Shown here: positions 63,600 through 64,000 of the stretch, piece by piece
Layout of the letters: the number at the start of each line of letters is the position of its first letter
Numbering within the stretch: the first letter of the stretch is position 1
Origin: Stratiolaelaps scimitus
Taxonomy: Eukaryota > Arthropoda > Arachnida > Mesostigmata > Laelapidae
Assembly (NCBI GenBank): GCA_019614645.1
Contig: JABWDB010000003.1
Span: 23,397,001 to 23,461,000, forward strand
Reading direction: 5' to 3'
Length of the DNA stretch: 64,000 bases
The notes under the pieces: generated by a model
Told to the model about the DNA's origin: nothing
The model's input: only the letters and a program-made list of their open reading frames with translations
The model's database searches: none
Position numbers and translations under genes: made by a program

Positions 63600-64000
63600 A
63601 GAAAGGAATAATTTCTGTCTGTTAGACAGAGCCAATTGAGCCCTATGCCATAAATGTGGCTGGCACACTCGGACAGTTTACTCACCAGTATCGTCTAAAG
63701 CGAACGGAAGGCAAGCAATACATCATTGGGCCAGTCTAGCTCGCCAGCATGGCGTCTTCCACAATTGATGATAAAGCTGAACTCGTCCAACGTCTCATCA
63801 TCGTCAAATCGGCTCGTCGGCCAGTCCACAAACGATTGGCGGTCAGCCCACGGGTTCAACAGACAGTCAGAAGGGTAGCTGCTAGACAAATGCACACTCA
63901 AACACACAAACAAACAACCACGCACAGCGGAGCACGGGCTACGTGTTCTGTTTTCGCTCTTGGAATATATACACTGTACTGGACGCTTTGCAGGGTCTGA

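Larger units (their letters stand above)
54491..64000. other. Spacer with simple repeats, no supported gene
   Basis: It holds GTT, CAG/CAA, TAA, TA and CT repeats. GC-richer stretches at 55,850-56,600 and 60,980-61,240 could be promoter or 5' UTR of genes lying outside or with large introns, but no exon with family similarity is visible. The open frames overlap on both strands and lack recognisable motifs. Confidence 0.5.

Overview
This is eukaryotic nuclear DNA. Genes are split by many spliceosomal introns of about 60 to 1,700 bases with GT-AG ends (one apparent GC-AG), long AT-rich spacers carry microsatellites, and there is mariner, Tc-type, non-LTR and SINE-like debris. Protein content (Cockayne syndrome B ATPase, epsilon-COP, UFD1, Sec61 beta, two DUF229 membrane proteins) and mariner/Tc elements fit an animal, most likely an arthropod. 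A mite or other chelicerate is my guess from general character, not a demonstrated assignment.

Layout: 1-3,400 has no recognisable gene but holds a striking pair of hairpins. The epsilon-COP gene (3,551-6,205, minus) lies head to head with a 22-exon ERCC6/CSB gene (8,279-19,703, plus). One ERCC6 intron is mostly a tRNA-derived SINE and uses an apparent GC donor; another holds a full-length mariner broken by one frameshift. 19.7-25.2 kb is spacer with a non-LTR reverse-transcriptase relic next to a deleted Tc-type element.

25.2-31.3 kb holds the most interesting gene: seven exons, all joining in phase, that appear to encode a protein with two tandem divergent UFD1-type domains. The canonical single-domain UFD1 gene follows at 39.4-41.7 kb with the same internal exon boundaries, so the cluster looks like local duplication and fusion. 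Next come SEC61B (43.5-44.9 kb, plus) and two tandem intronless-CDS DUF229 paralogues on the minus strand (47.2-49.1 and 52.5-54.4 kb). From 54.5 kb to the end I see only spacer, simple repeats and unsupported ORFs.

Several genes belong to secretory-pathway or protein-quality-control processes: COPI coat, translocon, and the UFD1-NPL4-p97 degradation pathway. I see no evidence that they are co-regulated. All exon models were read by eye from splice motifs, frame and protein-family similarity, and none was tested against transcripts.
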